Made by a program: the position numbers and the translations under genes
The notes under the pieces: model-generated
Told to the model about the DNA's origin: nothing
What the model saw: the letters and a program-made list of their open reading frames with translations, nothing else
Databases searched by the model: none
Assembly: GCA_001769805.1 (NCBI GenBank)
Contig: MEPO01000012.1
Coordinates: forward strand, 1-48,302
DNA: 48,302 nt
DNA from: Bdellovibrionales bacterium GWA1_52_35
GTDB taxonomy: Bacteria; Bdellovibrionota; UBA1018
Direction: 5' to 3'
Shown: positions 41,457 through 48,302 of the stretch, in pieces
Position numbering within the stretch: the stretch's first letter is position 1
Layout: the number at the start of each line of letters is the position of its first letter

Positions 41457-42277
41457 ACTAGTCCCTCCTTGGACCGGTCAGAAAAATCCAGGAGAACCAT
41501 CGAGAAAATTTGGCAATGACCACAATCCCCTTGGCGCACCTTAATTTCTTCGATTAATTGTTATTGTTTGTGCTGTAACTATTCAATGGCCAATGTTGCG
41601 ATTCGCACGATTCTCAGTAGGCGAGCGGGCACAATTATTAATTCACCGCATTACTGCGTTCTGGCTAAGACTTAAATTCCGTGCGGATTTCAGGAGTTAA
41701 CTATTCATGCTGCATTACATCATGAATAGTGCTGAATCGGTGTATTGCGATCAACGGGCGGCATTCGTGGTGACTATATGCAGAAAAGCCCGTGGTCTTT
41801 TGTGCAACCCAAATCCGCGGATGATTGCTCCACGGCAAATGGTCGTTGAGGTGGTAGTTTCCGGCTTGCGCTGATCCAGCTCAATTCATTTATTTTTGGC
41901 CGTGATTGTCTGGATGACCTTGAGGAATTTTCCGGCGCGCTAACGTTGCACCAGTAGTGGAAAGAAGTGGCCCTCTTCATCGTTGTGACCACCTAATGCG
42001 ATTTATTTTGATCAGACTGCACGGGTAGTCAAGAGTGGAGCCGGGGTGAACTCATTGATCCAACATTTGATAAATTAAAGACGCTGTTTAAAGCAGAGTG
42101 ATGAAACCCAAGTAGAGAAAAATGGCTGGTTTGAAAGCGAATTGAATTATCGGCTAGGTAAGCCTTATAATGTTATCCAAAGTTGGATTCCCTTTGAAAT
42201 CCCTATTCCCGAGCGCTTACAATTCAAATTATGGAAAGTAGATTCGCAGTCGTTAAATATAATCCGAAGGGCGATGA
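41457..42277. other. AT-rich region with no assigned gene
   Basis: About 820 bases between the kinase and the ART-like gene. The reading frames are interrupted and lack ribosome sites. A 59-codon minus-strand open stretch at about 41706-41885 (with DHLPWSNHPRIWVAQKTTGF) has no start and may be the remnant of a lost gene. One copy of the repeat containing TGGCTGG lies at 42115-42146. Base composition marks this as the left part of the accessory region. Confidence 0.4.
42115..42146 (+). repeat. Accessory-region repeat, copy A
   Basis: GAGAAAAATGGCTGGTTTGA followed by AAGCGAATTGAA. It recurs with two single-base gaps at 45301-45330. On the minus strand it reads TTCAATTC...AACCAGCCATTTTTC, resembling a tRNA 3' end plus T-run. 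Confidence 0.65.
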
Positions 42278-43243
42278 GTGAGCAAAACCATCTATTTGAA
42301 GACCTCCATATTTACCTTGGTTTTTCTATTAAGTTCTTTTCTGCCGCCAACGGAGTACTTTGTTGAGGCCAATTGTACTCTAGCCCTCTCGAAAATAATT
42401 AAAGAGCCCGCATCCCAATTCCATTGGGTGCCTAAACTTTATCGCCGTGCAGAATCCAGCATTCACGCCCTCGGTGTAAATAATTGGGCAGAAAAACGGT
42501 ATGGCAAATTCGCTGAAAATATTACGAAAGCTCTGCGCGAAATTGATAAAATTCACAACAGAACTGAACAAAATAGCGTTTTTGAGTTGATTGCGGATCT
42601 AGGAACAATGACGCGAATCGACAATTTCAAAGCGTATGTCGAAAAATTGCCGAACTCAGCAGCAAAAAGCCCTAGTGAACTGAGGGCGTTATTTGCTGAG
42701 AGTCTTGGAGAAGTGACGGTCTATAGGGCTGTACGGCTCGCCGAAAAAGAAGCGGCGGAAATACTCAATCAGGGCCTGACACCCCGAAAACTGCCCTCAT
42801 CTGGAACTATGATGACGCCTCGGGAGCATGAAAAGTGGGTTGATAATGAATCGTTGGGTTCTTTAATGTATCACAAGACCACAGTTAATTGGCAATTTCG
42901 CAGCATTGACGAAAAATACAATTTCAATCCTCTTTTATCCGTAACCAACGATCCTCAACTAGCTTGGGCGGTTGCAGGTCTCTTTGGTAAATCCAATCTT
43001 TTATCCGCTGTTGGACTGAAAAGACGTGATGTTTACGTTTATAAAATCAAAGTACCTGAAATATTACTGATTCGACCTAGTAAGTATTCGAAGAGTGCCA
43101 TAAGTGATTCCGACGAGAGTTTTATTTTCAACGAGATACCACCGCAATTTTTTGAGAAAGTTGAAAGAAGGCGAGTTAACAAAGGAGAAGCGAGCAGGTA
43201 CCTTGAAAAGCTATATCCGAGAACCGCATTTAGAGATTTTTAA
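42278..43243 (+). CDS. Exported putative ADP-ribosyltransferase-like protein
   Basis: A 321-residue protein with a signal peptide (about 1-31). The N-terminal half is helical. The second half carries spaced motifs that resemble the ADP-ribosyltransferase fold of the cholera-toxin class: TVYRAVRL with Arg150, NQGLTPR, LLSVTNDPQLAWAVAGLF at the STS position (Ser221, Thr223), a YVYKIKVP strand, and SDESFIFNEIPPQFFEKV with Glu280. In cholera toxin A the catalytic glutamate is also seven residues before the IP pair. The residue two before Glu280 is Ser, not Glu or Gln. GTG start at 42278 with AAGGG. Low GC and island position suggest acquisition. Function is unproven. Confidence 0.6.
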   Translation: MSKTIYLKTSIFTLVFLLSSFLPPTEYFVEANCTLALSKIIKEPASQFHWVPKLYRRAESSIHALGVNNWAEKRYGKFAENITKALREIDKIHNRTEQNSVFELIADLGTMTRIDNFKAYVEKLPNSAAKSPSELRALFAESLGEVTVYRAVRLAEKEAAEILNQGLTPRKLPSSGTMMTPREHEKWVDNESLGSLMYHKTTVNWQFRSIDEKYNFNPLLSVTNDPQLAWAVAGLFGKSNLLSAVGLKRRDVYVYKIKVPEILLIRPSKYSKSAISDSDESFIFNEIPPQFFEKVERRRVNKGEASRYLEKLYPRTAFRDF

Positions 43244-43350
43244 ATTCTGGGATTGAGCGTACGTCTCAAAAACCAAATGCTTGAATTCAAACATCTTTGG
43301 TTATGGCTTCCCATCTGCTTCCTTCAATCATTTCGAACCGGTTTTTTTAA

Positions 43351-43372
43351 AATGGCTGGGGCGATCAGGATT
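43351..43372 (-). repeat. tRNA-Gln 3'-end-like sequence, site B
   Basis: Minus strand reads TTCAATCCTGATCGCCCCAG then CCATTTTAAA. It matches the T-loop, acceptor strand and CCA of tRNA-Gln (known E. coli end: ATCCTCGTACCCCAGCCA), with no tRNA body upstream. This is typical of an attachment-site remnant; the match is short. Confidence 0.45.
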
Positions 43373-43652
43373 GAATGTTTCTAAAATCAATTTTTATTTT
43401 CGAATCTTCAGCTACTTTTTCCAGACATGATCTGACAGGTTCGTTAGCGTTTGTAATCTGGACTTGAGAATTCTGCCTTGGTCCAAGGACGTTGAGGATT
43501 TCATCCCCACAAGATGATCCCAAAGTAATTACTCCTTTAAAATCCAGTATTACTGGAAAGGTCGCGTCTTGGATGATCGTGGCAGCTACCTTCTTTCCGT
43601 ATTCGCGATCCGTAAGTGTTCTTCCAAATTTTATCATTTGTACGATGTTCAT
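43365..43652 (-). CDS. STAS-like protein (DUF4325 type)
   Basis: A 95-residue protein: IVQMIKFGRTLTDREYGKKV, then PVILDFKGVITLGSSCGDEI and LNVLGP. This is the pattern of the STAS-like DUF4325 family, a strand-helix phosphate-binding-like fold with a conserved DFxGV and SSxxDE motif, usually encoded with a GHKL ATPase. Its ATG at 43650-43652 overlaps the stop of the upstream ATPase gene (ATGA), so the two are stoichiometrically coupled. By analogy with anti-sigma and anti-anti-sigma pairs, it is probably the partner of the ATPase. The phosphorylatable serine of true anti-anti-sigma factors cannot be assigned. Confidence 0.7.
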   Translation of the reverse strand: MNIVQMIKFGRTLTDREYGKKVAATIIQDATFPVILDFKGVITLGSSCGDEILNVLGPRQNSQVQITNANEPVRSCLEKVAEDSKIKIDFRNIQS

Positions 43653-44728
43653 GTGTTTCCCATAAATTTGTCCACTATTTCGTTTATAGATGCGCGCGAG
43701 AATTTCTCAAATTCACTATCAATTAATACTAATCCAAAACGCGTCCCCGATGCCTGCGCGATGGGGTGTGTAAATGTAATCTTATCTTGTCCGCCTCTGA
43801 AATCGAACATCATGGCAAGTCCACCTGTTTCGACCTTTAACCACGAGCTATTCCCTTTGCCGATAGCCATGACGTCGTTTAAGCCTTTTCCGCGCTTCGG
43901 TTCGACCTCCATTCTGCTTACTTCAGATTGGAATGCCATAGGCAGCAGGACATCGTCTCGTAAGTTAGAGTATTTCGGATTGTTCTTAAGAGATGCGGGA
44001 ATTCCAATTCCGATGTCACCAACGGCTATGGTGAGGAACCGAGTTGCAGTTGAGGTCAATTCAAGGGCTTCAATAATCAGGTAGCAAGGACCACCTGAGT
44101 GTGTATGCGCATTGTCGCATAGTTCGCCAATAATCCACCCGATATGACCACAATAGCTCTCGGAAAATCCTTGTTTCAGCAGAGGATCGTACAGCTCATC
44201 GAGAATTTTTTTTTCGGCACCGCGGTATCCAATGAGGTGCAAGGGTAAGATGACAGCACTTCTAGATAATGCTCGGGCACGCAGGGCGGTGGCATTATAT
44301 GATACTCGCGAATGGTGTGCGCGTTGTACTTCTGTAAAGAATCCTATCGCTTCTAGATAGCTACAGAACGGTAGGCCATCAACTAGTAGAGAAACGCTGT
44401 TGTTTTCGGACTGGTTTAAATGTGCTTTGATCGAGCAAAGAAGACCTAATACGCCGTAAGCATCGATTCCTTGAATTCGCCTCAAATCATAAACGCCAGG
44501 AAGAGGCTGAATTTTTTTTATGTTGTCTTCAGAAATAAGTGAGAGCGAATGGGTTTTCTCAACATCGCCAGCGGGCAAAATAACTTTTTCAATTATTTCC
44601 GTTTTAGACAGTCGAATCTTTCCACCGAGGCGTACTTCGCTTAACTGATATTTTTGGCGATATGCATTGAATGTTGGCCTAGAAACACCAAGGAGAGTGC
44701 AGGCTTCTTTGATTGTAATTCTATCCAT
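43649..44728 (-). CDS. HTH-domain GHKL ATPase, regulatory partner of the STAS-like protein
   Basis: A 359-residue fusion. Residues 1-45 are an excisionase/MerR-type winged HTH (ITIKEACTLLGVSRPTFNAY, EVRLGGKIRLSKTEI). Residues 60-180 resemble an STAS-like linker. Residues 185-320 carry a GHKL ATPase: WIIGELCDNAHTHSGG (N box, E202 and N206), IAVGDIGIGIPASL (G1) and KRGKGLNDVMAIG (G2). The rest of the fold is normal. Such ATPases bind ATP and inactivate or phosphorylate protein partners; here a DNA-binding head is fused on. Start is ATG 44726-44728; a four-unit TTTACA array lies 63-103 bases upstream and may be its operator. The STAS-like gene follows with an ATGA overlap. Confidence 0.75.
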   Translation of the reverse strand: MDRITIKEACTLLGVSRPTFNAYRQKYQLSEVRLGGKIRLSKTEIIEKVILPAGDVEKTHSLSLISEDNIKKIQPLPGVYDLRRIQGIDAYGVLGLLCSIKAHLNQSENNSVSLLVDGLPFCSYLEAIGFFTEVQRAHHSRVSYNATALRARALSRSAVILPLHLIGYRGAEKKILDELYDPLLKQGFSESYCGHIGWIIGELCDNAHTHSGGPCYLIIEALELTSTATRFLTIAVGDIGIGIPASLKNNPKYSNLRDDVLLPMAFQSEVSRMEVEPKRGKGLNDVMAIGKGNSSWLKVETGGLAMMFDFRGGQDKITFTHPIAQASGTRFGLVLIDSEFEKFSRASINEIVDKFMGNT

Positions 44729-44790
44729 AGATCATTCCATTTTAGCGACTCGTGCTACGCCCAAGGCTGTCGGTTTCTATATGGGGGCTT

Positions 44791-44830
44791 GCTTTACATC
44801 AGTTTACAAATCTTTACATCGCTTTACAAG
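44791..44830. promoter_or_regulatory. Four 10-bp iterons NNTTTACANN
   Basis: Four TTTACA boxes at 44793-44798, 44803-44808, 44813-44818 and 44823-44828, spaced exactly 10 bases centre to centre, so all lie on the same face of the helix. The flanking bases are GC, AG, TC, GC before and TC, AA, TC, AG after. It lies upstream of the HTH-ATPase gene. Confidence 0.75.
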
Positions 44831-44861
44831 TTATTAAATAAGTAATTGATTATTAAGTCAT

Positions 44862-45122
44862 TTATATAGTGTGGTCACCCTGATCAGGATTCTGCTCCCA
44901 GCGTTTTATCGTCCGCAAACTGACTTCCAAGACTTCACAGGAGGTGGCACGGCCTGCTCCGCCAAGCTCCACCTCCCTGACCAGACTAATGCACTGCTGG
45001 CGGTTCTCAGTGTCACTCGTTCTCCCTGGTTCCCCAGAGTAAGCCCGCTTTTTTTTGAGAACCAATAGTGCAGTCACTTCCGCCGGCGCAACTTCTTGCT
45101 GCTTGTCGGTGGGAATTAAACC
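44862..45122 (-). pseudogene. IS3-family transposase fragment
   Basis: Minus-strand frame with TENRQQCISLVREVELGG and then AGRATSCEVLEVSLRTIKRW. This is like the N-terminal helix-turn-helix of IS3-family transposases, in which a conserved glycine-ala-x-x-x-x-x-CexLgxsxRTxqRW motif occurs. It stops just after that motif (DQGDHTI), so only the first about 80 residues remain and there is no DDE domain. A remnant of a decayed insertion sequence. The frame continues upstream through the tRNA-Gln-like site at 45129-45148, which is not expected for a genuine start. Confidence 0.6.
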
Positions 45123-45128
45123 AAAAAA

Positions 45129-45148
45129 AATGGCTGGGGTGCTAGGAT
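45129..45148 (-). repeat. tRNA-Gln 3'-end-like sequence, site C
   Basis: Minus strand reads ATCCTAGCACCCCAGCCA followed by a run of T. It is close to site B over the last 18 bases and to the E. coli tRNA-Gln end, with no tRNA body upstream. Confidence 0.45.
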
Positions 45149-45300
45149 GATCTCCGGACTTTCCTGGTCCTCCGGTATCCACAAAGTACGCTTCCGTCCC
45201 GGTCGCTCCTTTAAACGATCACCTCTGGTGATCTCTCATCGAACGCTGCTTCGGAGCTGCGCTCTTTTTATTGATGCAAGGGGAGGGGATGTGAAGCAGA

Positions 45301-45330
45301 GAGAAAAATGGCTGGTTGAAAGCGATTGAA
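45301..45330 (+). repeat. Accessory-region repeat, copy D
   Basis: GAGAAAAATGGCTGGTTGAA followed by AGCGATTGAA. Same as the copy at 42115-42146 apart from two single-base gaps. Confidence 0.65.
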
Positions 45331-45356
45331 CAATTTCAGCTGGTTATCCCAGCTTT

Positions 45357-45374
45357 TGTCCTATTCTTAGGACA
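45357..45374. repeat. Perfect 7-bp inverted repeat
   Basis: TGTCCTA, loop TTCT, TAGGACA. It lies 88 bases downstream of the AlbA_2 gene in its direction of transcription. No T-tract follows on either strand, so it is not a clear terminator. Confidence 0.45.
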
Positions 45375-45462
45375 GGCTTTGCGGTCGTGCAATACCTATT
45401 CGGTTTAAGTTGCTCCTTTCTCATCAGTAGACTGATCTTCAGTTGGTACATGTGCCATTTTT

Positions 45463-47163
45463 TTACTCTTTTTGAATCTTCCACTTTTTTGCGGAAAGCA
45501 TGGTGATCTTTCCTTCTGTTCTTAATTGAATAAGAAGGCGTCGTGCCTGAGATGGTGAAAGACCGACACGATCCGCCAAGGCACTCAAGCTACTGGGAGA
45601 CTCCCGCTGGAGTTCTTTTATGAGATCCTGTTTGAATTGCTCGATTTGATTTTGTGTAAGGCGGACCGGCTTCACTGCTTTCATTGCGTTGTGGTTGGCA
45701 CTTCCCTTTAGAAGATAGGAGGGAGTTCTGTCTGAAGTGATTTCGATTAATTTATCTTCTCTAAGTTTTGAAAGAATTTCCTGCGTGACTGTGACTGGGC
45801 GCTGAACAACTGAGGCAACTTGCTCAAGTGTCAGATTTCGTCTAAAAAATAGAGCATTCAAAATCAGCAATTCTGATACGCTGGGATTTTCCACAGAAGA
45901 GAGAACAAATCTGCAAAAATCGAGGTTGGCTTTTCCGCCTGCTAGTCTTACGGAGACTCTGTAGTTGTCTGATCCCGAGTAATCAGGAGCGGGTCTTCCG
46001 AACTTGGCTTGGCCTTGAAAAATATAATCGATTCCTCTTCCCGAGCTTTCGACAAAACCAAATTCTCTCATTGCTTCCGTCAGGCGTCGATTCCTTGGTG
46101 TAGGTGCAACAGACAATAGATTGGATAGCGTAACGCCTGCTGGGAAGGGGCCGGGATTAGTGATGATTAGTTCTCGATCAAAAAGCTGAATTTGAATGCT
46201 TGGTTGTAGGGTGTAATCGCGGTGAACGATAGCATTTGCGAGAGCCTCTCGTCTTGAGTCTTCCGGATATTCTGGAATTACAACGTTTGCGCCACGAAAA
46301 CGGAACTCATCTGAAATTCTCAAAAGTTCGGAAAGCTCCAGTAGTTTTGGAAAAATTGTCGCAATGGGACCAGAGTGGGAGATGTTTTTGAGTATTTCTC
46401 CTCGCGGCCCAAAAATCTGGTACTGAATTTCATGGTTAGGGAGTTTATTTCGTAATTGCTCATTTTTTCCAAAAAGAAGAAGGGCGGCAATATTGGGCTT
46501 CGCGTCTTGAGGGCTTAAGAGGCCTACTGCACTTAAGATCTGGCGTGGTGCTTGTAGAAAGAGATCTTTTCTGAAGGGTTCAACGATCTGAGTACTTCGA
46601 CGCTTGGCTGTTTCTGCAACGAGGTCCAGATTAAGATCTTCTAGACTTGCATCTGCCAAAAAGGTCGCAGAAAAGTCTTGTACCCCGATTCGCGAAACGC
46701 CGCTGATAATGTCGTCGGCAGACATTGGAATGTTCTGGGGCCTTCCTTTCGCGTCTATTGTGCGTTTTAGGAATTTTCCTCGGCTGGTTCCAGTTGTGGT
46801 TGGAGCTTTTGGGATTTTAATTACTATTACATTTTTTTCATTTTCGAATTGGACGACGGAGACTGCTGTTGCGCAGGGAGGGACTGTGTTGGCCATTATC
46901 ATGCCAGCTATTGAGTCTGTGCTTTTCCACATTCCCGTGGCGAAACGATGAGAACCCGTTATTTCCATTTTGTCAGTAACGCCGACGAATAGGACTCCCC
47001 CGGCGGTATTGGTCATGGCGACGATGGATTCATAGATATGGCTATCGGAAAAATCTCCGTGATCATCTTTGAATTCGATCTCCACGTTTTCCCCGCGATT
47101 GATCAGACCGCGAAGATACTGGTTCTCAGGCTCAAATAAGGGAAGTGTTTGCTGTTCATCCAT
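45463..47163 (-). CDS. AlbA_2/Schlafen-type regulator with RecG-like ATPase C-domain
   Basis: A 566-residue protein of the group often annotated as a RecG-related or Schlafen AlbA_2 DNA-binding protein. Residues 20-150 are the AlbA_2 domain (NVEIEFKDDHGDFS, MTNTAGGVLFVGVTD). About 290-400 hold the HATPase_c_4 domain, marked by DSRREALANAIVHRDYTLQP and FDRELIITNPGPFPAGVT, and RNRRLTEAMREFGFVESSGRG. The C-terminus has two winged-helix segments (about 430-480 and 505-560). Members are regulators or helper proteins that also occur in defence islands and near mobile elements. Start is ATG 47161-47163; the leader carries a 15-bp inverted repeat. Confidence 0.85.
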   Translation of the reverse strand: MDEQQTLPLFEPENQYLRGLINRGENVEIEFKDDHGDFSDSHIYESIVAMTNTAGGVLFVGVTDKMEITGSHRFATGMWKSTDSIAGMIMANTVPPCATAVSVVQFENEKNVIVIKIPKAPTTTGTSRGKFLKRTIDAKGRPQNIPMSADDIISGVSRIGVQDFSATFLADASLEDLNLDLVAETAKRRSTQIVEPFRKDLFLQAPRQILSAVGLLSPQDAKPNIAALLLFGKNEQLRNKLPNHEIQYQIFGPRGEILKNISHSGPIATIFPKLLELSELLRISDEFRFRGANVVIPEYPEDSRREALANAIVHRDYTLQPSIQIQLFDRELIITNPGPFPAGVTLSNLLSVAPTPRNRRLTEAMREFGFVESSGRGIDYIFQGQAKFGRPAPDYSGSDNYRVSVRLAGGKANLDFCRFVLSSVENPSVSELLILNALFFRRNLTLEQVASVVQRPVTVTQEILSKLREDKLIEITSDRTPSYLLKGSANHNAMKAVKPVRLTQNQIEQFKQDLIKELQRESPSSLSALADRVGLSPSQARRLLIQLRTEGKITMLSAKKWKIQKE

Positions 47164-47216
47164 ATGGGCGCTCTCTTAATTATGATATAACACAAAAATA
47201 AAACACATGACACAAG

Positions 47217-47290
47217 ATGTGACATAAAAATGGACAGAAAAAAGCTGTAAAAACGGGTAGTTACATAGCATCGTTATTTTTGTGTCACAT
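47217..47290. promoter_or_regulatory. 15-bp inverted repeats upstream of the AlbA_2 gene
   Basis: ATGTGACATAAAAAT at 47217-47231 and ATTTTTGTGTCACAT at 47276-47290: an inverted repeat with 14/15 matches and 44 bases between arms. Related half-copies (AACACAAAAATAA at 47189-47201, CATGACACAA at 47206-47215) lie nearer the gene. A candidate operator. Confidence 0.6.
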
Positions 47291-47304
47291 GAATTACCCG
47301 AAGA

Positions 47305-47605
47305 TTAACAGTTTGATTCGGGGCCACTACGGTAATCAAACAGATTCACCACTTTCTCCATGACCGCCTGGTCCGTCGGAATGAAGCTCAGCTTCTCGGT
47401 CGCTCCGCCTTCGTCGATCCCGGCCAGCCGAATGTATCTCTGCATGGTCTTCATCGCCACCGTACCAGGGACCCCCGATCCGATGAGCTGGGTGGCAAAG
47501 CACGCGCGGAAGGTGTGGAACTTAATGGACGGGATGCTATTGGACTGGCAAAACCCACGCAAGATCGTTGCCTGAAGGCCGTTTCTCCAGTCAGATAGAG
47601 GGGGA
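47305..47605 (-). pseudogene. Tyrosine-recombinase (phage-type integrase) C-terminal remnant
   Basis: Minus-strand frame with SDWRNGLQA and LRGFCQSNSIPSIKFHTFRA then CFATQLIGSGVP, the box II region (H-x-x-R), then QRYIRLAGIDEGGATEKL with the tyrosine nucleophile. Between these, a genuine integrase has about ten residues with the conserved Gly-His/Trp motif; here it reads GTVAMKTM, so that part has been deleted in frame. With the N-terminal catalytic arm also missing, it is inactive. It is cut at its upstream side by the IS21-type end at 47606. Confidence 0.65.
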
Positions 47606-47632
47606 TGGCCGTTTTCACCTGAGTTGACCCCA
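47606..47632. mobile_element. Probable IS21-family terminal sequence
   Basis: Starts TGGCCGTTTTCACCTGAGTT and continues GACCCCA, similar in form to IS21-type ends (TG start, TTTCACCTGA, GACCCC). Integrase-like coding stops here and istAB-like coding begins just beyond. The other end is not identified. Confidence 0.5.
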
Positions 47633-47696
47633 GGGCTCCGGGCGCTTTGACGCGGTTACGATGTCTGCGATCTGGTACTTCGTTTTTTTACGTCTT

Positions 47697-48248
47697 TCAA
47701 TTGGATTTTGATTTCAGCTTATCCCGGTAGGAAGACCCCGTGAACTTGACGGTCCGGCTGGGCTTGGTGAGACGATCCACGATTGCATCTCCAATCACGG
47801 GATCTTCGAATAGTTTCTTCCAGCCTTTGGGATCCACCTGCGAGGTCACAATGACCGAGCCTTTCTGATAGCGCTCCTCCAGCATGTCAACCAAGATAGT
47901 CGCCTCTTCGTGCGTGTAGTTGCGAAGACCAAAGTCATCGAGAATCAGTGTGGGCACCTGCTTCAGCCGTTTGACGAGAAGGCCCTGCACACGCCGCAAG
48001 AACCTCAGCGGGTGCGAACCACTCAGCAACTCTTCAACCAATGTGGTGGTCTCTGGGCCAATTTTAAGAGCCTCTTTCCTGGCGAGCTGCACGTCAAACC
48101 GAACAGCCGCAAGCTTCTGCTCCGGATAATGAGCATCATATGTGGAGAATTTTCCATGCCCGCGCTGCCGGGTGTGCACAGCAATGCCTTCATGGTCTGC
48201 ATTGAAGATCGGTTCTTGTCCCTTGATGGTGGGGAAAAGTAGGCAATA
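47697..48248 (-). pseudogene. IS21 istA-istB internal-deletion fusion
   Basis: One open frame of about 184 codons that joins parts of two IS21 proteins. The first part (GQEPIFNADHEG, HYPEQKLAAVRFDVQLARKE, KIGPETTTLVEELL, FLRRVQGLLVKRL) resembles the C-terminus of the transposase IstA. The rest, LILDDFGLRNYTHEEATILV, DMLEERYQKGSVIVTSQVDP, then DPVIGDAIVDRLTKPSR, is the C-terminal half of the ATPase IstB, including Walker B. The IstB Walker A loop and the IstA catalytic domain are missing. A stop codon precedes the fragment. The frame is intact across the joint, so a fusion peptide could be made, but transposition activity is not expected. A GTG at 48177-48179 is a possible start. Confidence 0.65.
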
Positions 48249-48302
48249 AAGTCACAGGCATAGCAGGACCAATCAGGTCAGACTTTGAGTGTCTAGATCA
48301 AC

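Noticed and set aside
41774..41992. 72-codon minus-strand open frame
   Set aside because: No ribosome site or family similarity; composition resembles noncoding island DNA.
45129..45205. Possible tRNA-Gln gene on the minus strand
   Set aside because: Only the 3' end resembles a tRNA; no paired 5' acceptor strand, D-arm or anticodon arm can be drawn upstream.

Overview
The window looks like a chromosomal segment of a motile, Gram-negative bacterium, most plausibly a member of the Bdellovibrionota or a related deltaproteobacterial-type lineage. The grounds are the flagellin sequences, the many exported and lipoprotein-type hypothetical proteins, the membrane-PilZ proteins and the tyrosine-recombinase style. 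This is inferred from protein resemblance only; no rRNA or tRNA gene is present to settle it. Core genes are moderately GC-rich. The stretch from about 41.5 to 47.5 kb is clearly AT-richer and looks accessory.

Layout. (1) 0-1.6 kb: two tandem flagellin genes on the minus strand, the first cut by the window edge, the second with a FliA-like promoter. (2) 1.8-5.6 kb: small housekeeping and hypothetical genes (RAMA-like small protein, GNAT acetyltransferase, membrane-PilZ protein, exported protein, tadA, DUF6941-like protein). (3) 5.6-14.8 kb: envelope genes on the plus strand: an exported TIG/RCC1 protein, a YiiX-type papain-like hydrolase lipoprotein and an overlapping 1944-residue alpha-2-macroglobulin without the thioester. 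(4) 14.9-19.8 kb: HU-like protein, a glycogen-synthase-like GT5 protein with an apparent signal peptide, and NAD-malic enzyme. (5) 19.8-23.7 kb: exported hypothetical proteins, a second membrane-PilZ protein and an SNF-type sodium symporter. (6) 23.8-29.6 kb: a four-gene minus-strand operon whose three junctions are all ATGA overlaps. It encodes an exported helical protein built from an internal duplication, a clostripain-like (C11) lipoprotein protease, and two paralogous membrane proteins with a six-cysteine module and DGYxxGY repeats. This is the best candidate for an undescribed system. (7) 30.3-32.1 kb: a seven-CxxCH lipoprotein cytochrome and a CNNM/CorC-type membrane protein. (8) 32.2-38.8 kb: a chemotaxis operon cheA-cheW-mcp-cheR-cheD/B, with CheD and CheB fused and a cysteine cluster in CheA. 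(9) 38.9-41.5 kb: an overlapping NarX/NarL-like two-component pair. (10) 41.5-48.3 kb: an accessory region with a putative exported ADP-ribosyltransferase-like protein, an HTH-GHKL ATPase plus STAS-like pair behind a 10-bp-periodic TTTACA array, an AlbA_2/Schlafen-type regulator with inverted repeats in its leader, IS3, integrase and IS21 remnants, and short repeats resembling the 3' end of tRNA-Gln.

How the parts fit: flagellins, chemotaxis genes, the PilZ proteins (c-di-GMP) and FliA-like promoters form a motility and signalling theme. The envelope genes form a second theme of secreted or periplasmic proteases, inhibitors and adhesin-like repeat proteins. The right end has been shaped by repeated insertion and decay of mobile DNA.
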